DNA from: Spizellomyces punctatus DAOM BR117
Lineage: Eukaryota > Chytridiomycota > Chytridiomycetes > Spizellomycetales > Spizellomycetaceae
Direction of reading: 5' to 3'
DNA: 64,000 nucleotides
Assembly (NCBI RefSeq): GCF_000182565.1
Contig: NW_015971546.1
Coordinates: forward strand, 1-64,000
The translations under genes and the position numbers were made by a program. The notes under the pieces were generated by a model. The model searched no databases and was not told the DNA's origin. It saw nothing but the letters and a program-made list of their open reading frames with translations. Shown here piece by piece: positions 44,910 through 55,290 of this stretch; the first letter of the stretch is position 1, and every line of letters begins with the position of its first letter.

Positions 44910-46835
44910 TTAATCAACTTCCTCAACAGTCGGACCAGCACCTTCACCACCAGGAGCAGGACCCGAAGGGAATCCACCAGCAGGTGCACCCCCCTGTCCA
45001 TACATTTTCATCATGATCGGATTAACTTGATTCTCCAACTCTTTTTGACGCTCCTTGTATTCTTCCGTGGACGCTTCCAAATTCCTATCCAACCACTGAA
45101 TAGCCTCATCAACCCATTGTTTCATCTTTTCTTTATCAGCGGCATCCAATTTGCCTGCGACTTGTTCATCGGATAGCGTGTTTCGAAGGCTATAAGCATA
45201 ACTCTCAAATCCGTTTCGAGCTGCAACACGTTCAGCCACTTCGGCATCTTGCTGCTTGAATTTCTCAGCTTCAGCCAACATGCGCTCAATTTCAGCTGGT
45301 GAAAGCCGGCCTTTATCGTTTGTAATAGTGATTTTAGAGGATTTGCCGGTTGTTTTATCTTGTGCAGAAACGTTTAGGATGCCGTTGGCGTCGATATCGA
45401 ATGTCACGTCGATTTGGGGGACACCGCGAGGAGCTGGGGGGATTCCCGATAATTCAAATTTACCGAGCAAGTTGTTATCCTTTGTCAGTTTCCTTTCACC
45501 TTCGTAGACTTGGATGAGAACACCGGGTTGGTTATCGCTGTACGTTGAAAAGGTTTGACTTTTCTTTGTGGGAATGACCGTATTGCGTGGGATGAGCGTC
45601 GTCATGACACCTCCAGCCGTTTCAAGACCCATTGAAAGAGGAGCCACATCCATCAAGAGCACGTCTTGAGTTTTCTCTGAAGTGACTCCAGTGAGAATGG
45701 CGGCTTGGACTGCGGCACCGTATGCGACGGCTTCATCGGGGTTAATGGACCGATTAAGTTCCTTCCCATTAAAGAAATCGCTAACGAGTTTCTGAACTTT
45801 GGGAATCCGCGTACTCCCACCCACCAACACAATCTCGTCTACTTGATGTTTAGCCAATTTGGAATCCTTTAATACTTTTTCGACGGGTTCCAATGTTGCG
45901 CGGAACAAGTCCCCACACAACTCTTCAAACCTCGCTCGCGTGATACTCGTATAGAAATCAATGCCTTCCAATAGGGAATCGATTTCGAGACTAGCTTGTG
46001 CAGAGGAGCTGAGTGTCCTTTTTGCTCGTTCGGCGGCGGTACGTAACCTCCTCAACGCCCTCGGGTTACTCGTCACATCCTTTTTGTACTTGCGTTTAAA
46101 TTCGTCGGCGAAATGCTGTACGAGACGGTTATCGAAATCTTCTCCACCTAAATGGGTATCCCCGGCTGTAGCCTTCACTTCAAACACCCCTTCCTCAATC
46201 GTCAACAAGGAAACATCAAACGTCCCACCACCCAAATCGAAAATAAGCACATTCTTTTCCGTTCCGACTTTTTTGTCCAACCCGTACGCAATGGCCGCTG
46301 CGGTCGGTTCATTAATGATCCTCAAAACATTCAACCCGGCAATCGTACCCGCATCTTTGGTCGCTTGTCGTTGCGAATCATTGAAATACGCCGGAACGGT
46401 CACAACAGCATCTTTAACCGGATGACCTAAATACGCTTCAGCAATATCCCTCATCTTTGTCAAAACCATACTCGAAATCTGTTCAGGCGTAAACCGCTTT
46501 TTTTCACCCATAAACTCGACTTCCACAACCGGTTTCCCTCCTTCATCCAATACTTTGAACGGCCAATGCTTCATATCACTTTGAACTTCTTTATCCGAAA
46601 ACCGACGTCCAATCAATCGTTTTGCATCAAAGACTGTGTTGGAGGGGTTTAATGCCACTTGGTTCTTTGCTGCGTCTCCAATGAGGCGTTCGGTATCTGT
46701 GAATGCGACATAGGAAGGTGTCGTTCGGTTTCCTTGGTCGTTGGCAATGATTTCTACGCGGTCGTTTTGCCAGACTCCTACGCATGAATAAGTTGTCCCC
46801 AAGTCGATTCCGATGGCTTTTGAACTTGTGGACAT
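44910..46835 (-). CDS. Cytosolic Hsp70 (SSA/HSPA1-type)
   Basis: One uninterrupted frame of 641 residues, the normal length. It has all Hsp70 signatures: [15 protein letters not shown] near the start, [14 protein letters not shown] at about residue 195, and [13 protein letters not shown] at about 335. The substrate-binding domain has the [22 protein letters not shown] block. A Gly/Pro-rich tail ends in EEVD, which marks a cytosolic or nuclear form and binds TPR co-chaperones such as Hop and CHIP. It lacks any targeting sequence or ER-retention signal. It is intronless while most genes in the window have several introns; this is common in stress-induced Hsp70 genes, where splicing fails during heat shock. 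A TATA box and a candidate heat-shock element lie upstream. Confidence 0.97.
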   Translation of the reverse strand: MSTSSKAIGIDLGTTYSCVGVWQNDRVEIIANDQGNRTTPSYVAFTDTERLIGDAAKNQVALNPSNTVFDAKRLIGRRFSDKEVQSDMKHWPFKVLDEGGKPVVEVEFMGEKKRFTPEQISSMVLTKMRDIAEAYLGHPVKDAVVTVPAYFNDSQRQATKDAGTIAGLNVLRIINEPTAAAIAYGLDKKVGTEKNVLIFDLGGGTFDVSLLTIEEGVFEVKATAGDTHLGGEDFDNRLVQHFADEFKRKYKKDVTSNPRALRRLRTAAERAKRTLSSSAQASLEIDSLLEGIDFYTSITRARFEELCGDLFRATLEPVEKVLKDSKLAKHQVDEIVLVGGSTRIPKVQKLVSDFFNGKELNRSINPDEAVAYGAAVQAAILTGVTSEKTQDVLLMDVAPLSMGLETAGGVMTTLIPRNTVIPTKKSQTFSTYSDNQPGVLIQVYEGERKLTKDNNLLGKFELSGIPPAPRGVPQIDVTFDIDANGILNVSAQDKTTGKSSKITITNDKGRLSPAEIERMLAEAEKFKQQDAEVAERVAARNGFESYAYSLRNTLSDEQVAGKLDAADKEKMKQWVDEAIQWLDRNLEASTEEYKERQKELENQVNPIMMKMYGQGGAPAGGFPSGPAPGGEGAGPTVEEVD

Positions 46836-46961
46836 TGTCGTTTTGGTTTCAGTTAGTTGCGCTTTTCTCTCTTACTTTTGGTTGTCGCTGATGGATAGGC
46901 TATCGTTTCTTGCGTTTTGTGAATATAGAGTAAGGAAAGAACCTACACACACCCCCCACCA

Positions 46962-46968
46962 ATTTATA
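46962..46968 (-). promoter_or_regulatory. TATA box of the Hsp70 gene
   Basis: Minus-strand TATAAAT lies about 130 bases upstream of the ATG at 46835. Confidence 0.5.
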
Positions 46969-47070
46969 CCTCTAAAAAAAACCAACGACATGATGACTCG
47001 ACTGTGCAAGCCCTTTATGTTTCTAGTTGTTACGTGGAGTGACGAGAAAAAATGAGATCCTACTTGGGCA

Positions 47071-47083
47071 TTCGAGAACTTAC
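47071..47083 (-). promoter_or_regulatory. Candidate heat-shock element
   Basis: TTCGAGAACTTAC contains TTC-nn-GAA followed by a TT-rich partial third unit, about 240 bases upstream of the Hsp70 start. Two clear units are the minimum for heat-shock factor binding, so this is weak evidence. Confidence 0.3.
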
Positions 47084-49077
47084 GACACGTGTTTACGTAA
47101 TGTGATCGATATTACTTGTAGGTTGCTAGTAGGTTCTCGTTGGATCTGTTCGTTTTGAACGAGAGTTTGGTTTTTGTTATGGCATTGGGTTGGTGGAAGA
47201 GTGTAGAGTCATGTAGTTATTGAATTATTTACGTCTTTTCCCTTTTTGATCTATCCGTGCTCTGGTATCAAGATGCGTTACAATTGCTTTTCTGCACTGT
47301 AGTGTTTGTTCAATTTTACCCTACTCGTACTTTTTGGGCTATTCCCGTAGTTATCAAAAATTGGGATATACTCTGCTCTGTGGTATTCCCGAGGTCAATT
47401 ATCATGACATTGGCTCTCAGGAGGCGTCTCTCATTCTTTTTCTCAGACTCTCTCCTGTTCCCAATTATTTCCGAATCGCCGTTAAAAGCCCAGGGTGAAA
47501 ATCCTGGCCTTCTTGGTCCCAAAACATTTTTTCTTTTCTCGACACTCCCGTTCCTGAGCCTATGGTGTGCCCAAAACTTATCTCCAAAGCATCAAGCAAA
47601 GCCCTGCGCATCAGCCGGGTCCGCAAAACCACAAAACAGATTGATCTGCTGAGTATCTGCTTCTTTTTCGAAGAGGCAATTGATGCGCGGGAGTTACATG
47701 CATCGGTACGCAAATACGTCGTATTCTAGCAGGCTTTGCGGCATAGTAACATTGGTTTGAAAAGCAACCTTCGAGTTTGAGGTTGTAGGATTTTACGATC
47801 GCCAATACGAGTAGTAGAAACTTTCGTTTGCGCGTATGGACCGATCTCACATAAACATGAGCCGATCCCAGGCATCGATGGTTTTCCGAATGACCTCGCG
47901 GATTTCTTCAGCCGGGTTTAGTGACATAGCGACGTTCCGCATTTTCGGCATTGTGGAATGCGGTGAACCAAGCTATGGATAAATCCTTGTTCAAAGGATA
48001 GTGTGGTACAGTTGAGTATTCGTTAGCATCACCCAAGTCTTCCAGTGCTACTTTGAACTTAATGAAAGACGCGGATTGATTCATCATCCTTCTTTTCCAT
48101 ATTAGCGATACGGGCCCAAATTCGCAAAGGTACTCGATCGGGTTCCGTAATAAAGGTAACAAAAGAAGCATTTCTTCATTTCCAACCAACTCCACACGTC
48201 CGTACGTGGAGAGCCGAACGAGAAAATTTGGGATGCCAGTCCCAATATTCGTCGAGGAGGTCTCCCTGGCCAGCGTACTTCCAAGCGGCTGTTTTGCAAA
48301 TGTCCGTTGGACACCGAGCGAATGGAGTTGCGTGTCATCCCCACCGCTGTCACGGCTTCGTGTGCATCTTGGTACGTCGACCAACTTTCCGTCCGTCGTG
48401 CATTGTTCGAACCGCTCACTTGTTTTCGTTCTTTTCATCGCCTTGTCGTTTGCTTTGTTTCAGGACGAGAAGAGGTGTATTCTAGGGCCTCTCATAAGTT
48501 ATACGAGGTGGGAATTTTCATTTGGGCGTCGCGAGAACATGGTGCCCCATTCATGGATGATGACGATGTGAACCGACACCAAAAGTCTCCCCTCAAGATC
48601 CCGATGGCCGAAAATTAACTTCAAATTAAGCGCTAGGCAGTAGAGTAGATTACGGCAAACGCAGTGCTTGTAGGACGTCAGATTGTTGGAGGAAAAACGT
48701 GAAAGCAGCAGCTAGTAGAGGTGCCCTTATTCAACCGGAACGCTGCTGACCTAGCCGGCCATTTCCGGTTTTTGCCCCCGCGCCAATATTGTGTCAAGTA
48801 AAAACTGCGAGGCAGGAGTCGCGACAAGCAAGGCAAAGGTTGGATTACTGAGTATAACAGCTGGATGCACAATCTATTTGTCAAAGAGGTTCATCATCTA
48901 CAGGGCATCCTAGAACATCCATCAAATAGCATCGACTAAACAGTTATCCTTTTTCATGACCTATGGCAACTAGTTGGGAGAAAACCCGCTCCTGGTTTCA
49001 GTACTTGCCAGTTAGATCGTATTCTTTTTCAATTATGGATCTGCTTGCACGAGACTTTCGGCATTTCACTCTAAGCT
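47084..49077. other. Unassigned 2 kb region with conflicting open frames
   Basis: Both strands carry open frames of 80-176 codons between 47257 and 48618. The longest are a minus frame at 47908-48438 and a plus frame that could splice at a good acceptor (GCTTTGTTTCAG near 48463). None has a recognisable domain and the frames contradict each other. It may be an eroded gene or chance. I see no RNA gene or repeat. Confidence 0.3.
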
Positions 49078-50243
49078 TTAATTCCAAGCGTACCAGCCAA
49101 GCTCGCAGCCAGTCCGGGTGTCAAGGGCAGTTCCGACATTCCAAAACATGACACCACCAAAATGCAGAGGATACTTTGCTTTCATATCCTTGACAATGCG
49201 GGTAAGCGTATTGGCGTCGACGAAGCTGGAGGAGGCAGACGCTTGCGATCCGGGTGCGCCAATGATCAGAAGTACATTGCGGTTGGGGTTAGCGCTGGCA
49301 ATGTCGTCGTTCTATAATTGTAGCGGTTGGGGTAGTTTTGGAGGCCACTTGAGAGAGGAAATGACTGTTTAAAAACATGCTTAAGTGGAGTACGCCAAAT
49401 TTTACCAGTCTGTGGGGTGTGGACCAGCGTTAGTAAATTGGCATTTAACAGGATTATTTACTTGAAAGACAACTTACAATTGTTGTAGAACTGGATGTTG
49501 ATGATATCGAACCAAGCAGACCGCATCGCCTTGTCAAGAACTGTACTTGATGAAATGCGCAAACGTTAACTCGAGAAACATCCAATCGCAAAATCAGGGA
49601 GGAACACGACATTTGCTTACAATGATCCGGGAAGGTGCATTGTGGGGCACCGAAAATAAGAACGTTTCCTTTCTTTTTCAAATTGTTGATCAAAAGGTCC
49701 CAATACTACGCTCCTCCGCCCTCAATGTCCAAATGGACACTATCGAGAACGGCGTCAAGGAACGGACGGTTGGGAGCGTTACCCCCTTGAGATGGGTGCA
49801 GAGTATGTCGTTGAAAAAGGCAGCTATGAGTGCCCGCTTACCGAGGAAAAGATCCCACATTTCCTAGAGTTAAAAGTGGATTTAGAAGCGTTGTTTGTTA
49901 ATGCGCCGAGACGAAAGACCAAAAAATGTACCTGAGAAACCTTGTTGGCTGTCTCGGGAGAAGACAGCGAGTACGCACCGCTGGCACCGCCTATGGAAAA
50001 GAATATGAGCATTATCATACCGCACAATAGCATTTACAGAGCACAGAACAAAATTACCTAGAGAAATCAAAATCTTGATTCCCTTCCCTTGACAGTATTT
50101 GATATCTGCGGCAAATGTTGCAATCGACAGAGTTGTCCAAAGTACAGTGCCATGCCATTTTATACCCTGGGGCACCGTTTCCGAAAACGTGCATAAACGC
50201 AATGTTGATTACATTGTAGTAGCGGGTGTTGCTTTGAACGTGG
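49078..50243 (-). pseudogene. GH18 class III (hevamine-type) chitinase fragment
   Basis: Minus-strand exons contain YNVINIAFMHVFGNG, KGIKILISLGGASGAYSLSS, MWDLFLGKR, the catalytic block LDSVHLDIEGG (usual motif D-x-x-D-x-D-x-E; the acidic Glu is kept, one Asp is His), NVLIFGAPQCTFPD, AWFDIINIQFYNN and FGGVMFWNVGTALDTRTGCE, ending at 49080. These are in the order of class III chitinases, which hydrolyse chitin. Introns with good borders separate most blocks. The first strand of the barrel (the YWGQN region) and a signal peptide are missing upstream, where the 3' end of the GH20 gene begins. It is therefore a 5'-truncated copy, unless a distant first exon exists. Confidence 0.7.
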
Positions 50244-50335
50244 GGGAAATGTTTGATAAGAAACCAGATAACCATGAGCGATGATAAGAGTTTGTCAGGA
50301 GAAATTCAAAATACCAATAAGATTTGAGACTGCCT

Positions 50336-51547
50336 TCATGTCTGTTGCTGTTCTGGCTTGAAGACGCGGTTAGCACGGGTTGACCAAGAGTTCAAACGGG
50401 CTGAGGTGTTGGCGGTCCGGGCGGTGGATGGGGGAGAGCACAAGCGTTCGGCTGCGGCGGCGCCTCGCGGGAAGATGGCGAACTCGAGCACGTTGCCTAG
50501 AAAAAAACGGTCAGGAAATGCTGCGAGAAAGGAGTCCCGGTTGCTTTACTCACATTTCATAGTTTCGCTCCACATGGCTGGAGTTTGAAATACGAATTAA
50601 CGTAGTGTTCGTGGGCTGTGCGAAGGCGGTTGTAAAGACTTCAACTTACCGACTTCACCCCCAATAACGTTTGCCTTCGCAGGAGCAGACAGTTCACCGG
50701 TCGGATCATAATCGTAAACGGTTTCCCAGGTTTTGAAAGGAGCACACCAAGTGGCTTGAGGGCCACAGTCCAGATAGAAGCTGAGTAGCAAGAAGTGAGT
50801 TTACGGTTGATTGTGGAATGCGATATTGCGGATGACTTACTTCGAGGACGATGCTACCACAATCGGGCCAACGATTGCGACCCTCTCCAGGTCTGCTTGT
50901 GTGGTTGTCTGCAAGAGTGTATCCCCCCAGTGAGTGAGATGGTTACAGAAGAATCCATTTCTTTTCGCTCATACCTGCCACGCAATGCTGATGGCATCCT
51001 TGGGCAAGGCAGGAGTTCCTGCCAGCCCGTACTGAAGGATGGTCTCATCCCACACGAGCATCCGGCGGTTGCTCTTCTTTACGATGTCAGCGATCCGAGT
51101 CTGGAAGGCCTGCATGGTTTGTTGAAAACCAGTTGCATTTCCGTTCAGGCCCCACGACTTCTCATTGACCTCGTCCGCTCCTGTGCCGAGGTAAGGGCTG
51201 GGGAACCACCTATTTACATAGATAGCAGTTCCGTGAGTTTTTCCGCTAGCGACGCACCCGCTCTCATTCGTGTCCTTACTTGGTCATGTCGGACAGGAAT
51301 TGGTCGATCAACTAGTAAGTACGTTCCATCGAGGGGTTTACCTGACCGCAGAGAGGCTGGTTGCACCAGCGATCGACCTAAATGAACGGCCAATACGAGT
51401 TCGTTTACAAGCAAATGCCGTCTCGTCTCTTGTTCATATTTGGTACATACCCAGAGGCAGTTGCATTGTCCAGTTGCGGGATCCTGCCCGTCCCAACATT
51501 CATGGTTCGCCGCCATCATAACCTCAGGGTAAGCATTTGCCCAAACC
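50336..51547 (-). pseudogene. GH20 beta-N-acetylhexosaminidase, C-terminal half only
   Basis: Minus-strand exons start after a CAG acceptor at 51548 with VWANAYPEVMMAANHECWDG and NCLW. They continue with VDRWCNQPLCGQVNPSMERTY, LIDQFLSDMTK, the catalytic YLGTGADEVNEKSW, RRMLVWDETI, ALPKDAISIAWQ, FYLDCGPQATWC, VIGGEV, MWSETM and AIFPRGAAAAERL. The gene ends at the TGA 50336-50338. GH20 enzymes release terminal GlcNAc from chitin oligomers. An in-frame TAG sits between ERTY and LIDQ (near 51308) unless a 30-base intron is removed there. No upstream exon encoding the signal peptide or the first half of the barrel can be found between 51560 and 53000. The active-site Asp-Glu pair is intact, but the gene is truncated and probably not functional. 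Confidence 0.72.
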
Positions 51548-52987
51548 TGTGAGTCAAGAAAACAATTAGCGAAAGTGCATTTTCTGGTACATGACTTGTT
51601 CATGGGAGGAACATTTCTGTGGGCTTCTTTCTATTTTGATGTAAGTTTACGATTTCTTTGTTTACATTGCAGATATTTGAAATCTGTGCGCAAGACGTTC
51701 TTACTGTTTGGACAAGCGGTATATAAACATCGTGAGATGCTTACACATGACCCTCCTCGCATACCCTTCTGAAATCCACTATATCGTTCTATACCTCACG
51801 TCCCATTCCCAAATGCTACAAAGTGGCAAGTTTCTGGTTGGGGTTCGTTAAAACCCAAAAGCCTCCCTCGTTGACCAATTTTGCGGTACTAATCACATTG
51901 GGTCTATCTGGGGCTTTGGTGTTTTGGTCTTCTTTGGTTAGTGAATGACACACTAGCCTTGCCCTCTAGTTCCGAAATGAGACAAAGTCGCTATTTAGAG
52001 TCATTTAGAACAAACCCCCGTATTTATTGGGCTTTTTGTTCGATATACGCGAATCGCAGGCGAATCCAGTGGGAATCGACTAGGGAACGTCTTTTTGGGA
52101 AGTCTGGTGTCCCGAGGTTTGGCTTGGGTTAGGGCTAAGGGCTTGCAATGGAATAATGAACCCCCCCATTTTAGTTGGACTGTCAAATGGCTTTTCTACT
52201 CTCATGTGAACCATGTTTTGTTGGAAATCGCCTTTCGATTCGTTATACCACGGGCTTGAACATTTCCAAACCCCCATTGCTGAGTAACAATGAATATTCA
52301 CGTGGCTTTGAGAGTTAACTCCAGCTGCAAGTTATTTACAACCATCAAGCCTGACCTGTCAAAACTCGCCCGAAAGAGAAAAAAAAAAAGCTTCCTTGTA
52401 GTATCAAATGTAATCGGTGGGAAATGCTTTTATTATTGGCGTAGTAAGAAGGTCTTGTTACCCCTCCTCCAACCCTAGGAGGGCGATTTCCTTTACATAC
52501 AAAACGCAAATTGGGGAGTCTGTCGTGGAAGCTTTTTATTTAGGGCTCTATATATATGCAGAGCTATCTTGGAAGCTACCGCACAAAACGACCATTGAAC
52601 CAAAGGAGGGGGGTACTTCAACGTATTCATCTTTTACCCATCCAAAAGCGCATCCATTCCGTTGGTACTCTTCATTTCTCTCTTTTCCCAACGGCGATTC
52701 TATACGCTTTATTCGCTTCCATAGGGTCTTGATCAGTTTCGACCAAAAACCAAAAGAAAAGGGAAAAAAAGGGGGGTAGTAGCAATCAAGTAGACTCGTA
52801 GTCTACTTGGTTCTCATCTACCCAGTTTTTTCCCACTCATTCCATAGAGGAATGTGCATCAGTCTATCAAGGGAGTGGTTCTCCTTTTATGTTGCGTCTT
52901 GGAGTGATTCTCCAGGTAACTTTTTCTTCGACTCGTCGCGATTTATTTTCTTGTCCGTCCAAGCTCGGTGTGTAGGGAGGTTTTGCC
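51548..52987. other. Intergenic region
   Basis: No gene, and no GH20 5' exons, can be recognised on either strand. A T/A-rich segment near 52550 (CTATATATATG) and a pyrimidine-rich leader near 52840 may belong to the WOPR gene promoter. Confidence 0.4.
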
Positions 52988-54704
52988 ATGGTGGCGGCAT
53001 TACAGTCTTTCGAGTCTTTTTGGGGTGAGTCTGTCTTTCTTTTAGAGTAGTAGTATTTTTTTTATTGCAAACATCTCTTACCATTTCTGAAAAAGGTCAA
53101 GTCGCCGATAATGCCGATGCGACATTATTGTTTATCCTCGCGCATGAAGGCAAGATCCCCGTCCTTCGTAAACGACCCAGCGCCGAAGAAAAGCGGCGGA
53201 TTCGAGCGGGATCCGTGATTCTCTATAACGAGGTCGATGCACATATCAAGCGATGGTACGAACCCTCTCACTTATTTTTCAAAGCCTTTTTTTTTCTCAT
53301 GGGTTTGGATAGGACCGATGGACGACGCTGGTCTCCCAGTCGCGTAAGTATACAGTGAATTTCTCCAATGCCCGCTCAACATCATTAATGCCCCCCTATA
53401 GGTCCGTAACCGGTTCATCGAATACGATGAATCCGATGGAAAATTGGATCGAAGGACCAATAACCAGTATCGTGATAAAGGTTTCAAAACTGTTATTCAT
53501 AACGGAAAGGAGGCTGTCATTAATAGCAAGGTATACTGCAATGCTTTTTGATTGTGAATCAAATGGTAATGTCAAGCGAACTTCTTAATTGTTTTTTGGG
53601 ATGCATAGGGTGGGTATATCAAGTTCAGGGACAGAATTCCGCTAACAAAGAGGACGGCCTCTGCCAAAATGAATGGGTAAGGAATCTCCGTGCAGGAACG
53701 GTCTTATTGAAAAAGAAATCTCAGCATGGGCTTGCTAAAAATCCATCTCACTTTTCAAACAGATCCGTATGGCACCTTGTGAGTTATTACACCAAGATCG
53801 ATCTCCGCAGGTTGGATACCCCCCTTCTATTCCATCATCCCCTTTTCAAACAGCTAAAGAAATACACTCTAAAAACCACAATGACCAACATAGGCTTCCA
53901 CGACCGCCCATCATGGACCACTTTGACACATGGAACACGATCACATCCAAAGGCCTCCCTTTTGAATTCGTCCTGGACGAAACAGACCCAAAACCCACCT
54001 TGACAGATTCCGACGACGACCACCCATCAGGAAGTTCCCAGTACTTTGCAGATTGTTCAGATAATGAAATGGACGAACCCATATCCCCCATTTTCCAACC
54101 CGGAGAAACAATCCAAACATCTCTTCCGGACATTGACACAGATTCGCTTCCGTTAGGCGATGCAACTAAAATGGGGGACTTGTTATGGCCCTATGGTGGA
54201 TACGAATCCCTCCTCCAAGCCACTTTTCCGTTTACATTGCCAGAACCCTACATGGATCCCAACGCAACCCTTCCACCAACATTAACATCCACCGATTCAT
54301 GCATCTGTCCACACTGCACGGCGCATACACTGGACACCTCGGAATTCCTCACTTTTGACACACAACCTCTTGTCATCGACGATACCATTCAAAGCAACAT
54401 GCTCCTAACAGCACCCATCAACCCAGCGACACTCATCTGGAACCGCCCAAACCCCACTAAAGAAAAAAAGGATGCAACAAAAGAGGAAGGGTCTACAAAA
54501 ACCATGAGTGTGGGTATTCCCCAGAAACGCCCCTACAAGGACACGACGGACATGAACGACGACCAAGAATGGTATACGAAAAAGATGACATTCGAGGTAT
54601 ATATATCCGGCTTCATGCACCTTTTGTTGTCGCAAAAGCAGTGATTTGTTTTTTGTGTTTTATAGAATTGGCGGCCCATCGTTGCTACCATCTCCTTTTC
54701 ATAA
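52988..54704 (+). CDS. WOPR-domain (Gti1/Pac2, Wor1-like) transcription factor
   Basis: Eight exons: 52988-53024, 53096-53255, 53313-53343, 53402-53530, 53609-53676, 53763-53810, 53894-54596 and 54666-54704. They sum to 405 codons. The WOPR domain starts at residue 5: SFESFWGQVADNADATLLFILAHEGKIPVL, then RKRPSAEEKRRIRAGSVILYNE and KRWTDGRRWSPSRVRNRFIEY. Its second part is GGYIKFRDRIPLTKRTASAKMNGSVWHLVSYYTKIDLRRLPRP. The rest is an acidic disordered region (TLTDSDDDH, DEPISP) that includes a CPHC pair and may activate transcription. WOPR proteins are fungus-specific DNA-binding regulators of morphology, conidiation or virulence. The intron 53811-53893 is required: without it the acidic region is out of frame. 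Confidence 0.9.
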
Positions 54705-55290
54705 GGAAACGAAACAAAAACCCATTGGACAATTCATTTGGCAAAAAAAAACCAAACAAAAAGGCCATGGTGTATCGACATTTTCTTTGTTGTCCAGCAG
54801 AGAGCCCCCATTCAAAAAATGCAAACACACGAGAACGTTTTTTTCAAAACAAAGAAAAGGTCCTAAAAGACGACCCAATTCTTTTGAAAGGTGCGTTTGA
54901 CCACCACACTTGTGGAAATGGTGAGAAAAAAAAGGGCTTTTGTGTATCACCTTTATGGCGTAGCCGGGGTTGACATAGGTTTTTGGGTTGTTGAAGAGAC
55001 AGTGGGATGTGTTCCAACGTGATGTACAGAATAGCTTTTAGGTTCATTGGAAATAAAAAGCGAAAAAAAAAAAACGTTTTTGGCAAGGTGGTGCATCATG
55101 GGCTGCGTTCATTCCTCCAATGAAAGCAAGAACGCATCGTTATGCTATTGCATGATCAAACAATCCAATACGAAAACAATGAAGATACATGGACATTACG
55201 GCGACATGTGCATATCCAACATTCAATGACACCAAATAACAAAACTCTTGGAAAAAAAACCCATATATTCATCTAAGACACAAAACACAT
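54705..55290. other. Intergenic region between convergent genes
   Basis: A-rich runs near 54750, 54925 and 55065; open frames are short and unrecognisable. No gene seen. Confidence 0.4.

Noticed and set aside
47257..47652. A 131-codon plus-strand frame
   Set aside because: No recognisable domain, no promoter, and competing frames on the other strand; hydrophobic stretches reflect T-rich DNA.
53769..54644. A separate gene starting at an ATG at 53769
   Set aside because: Its first 40 residues are an out-of-frame reading of the WOPR domain; the acidic part joins the WOPR exons through the intron 53811-53893.
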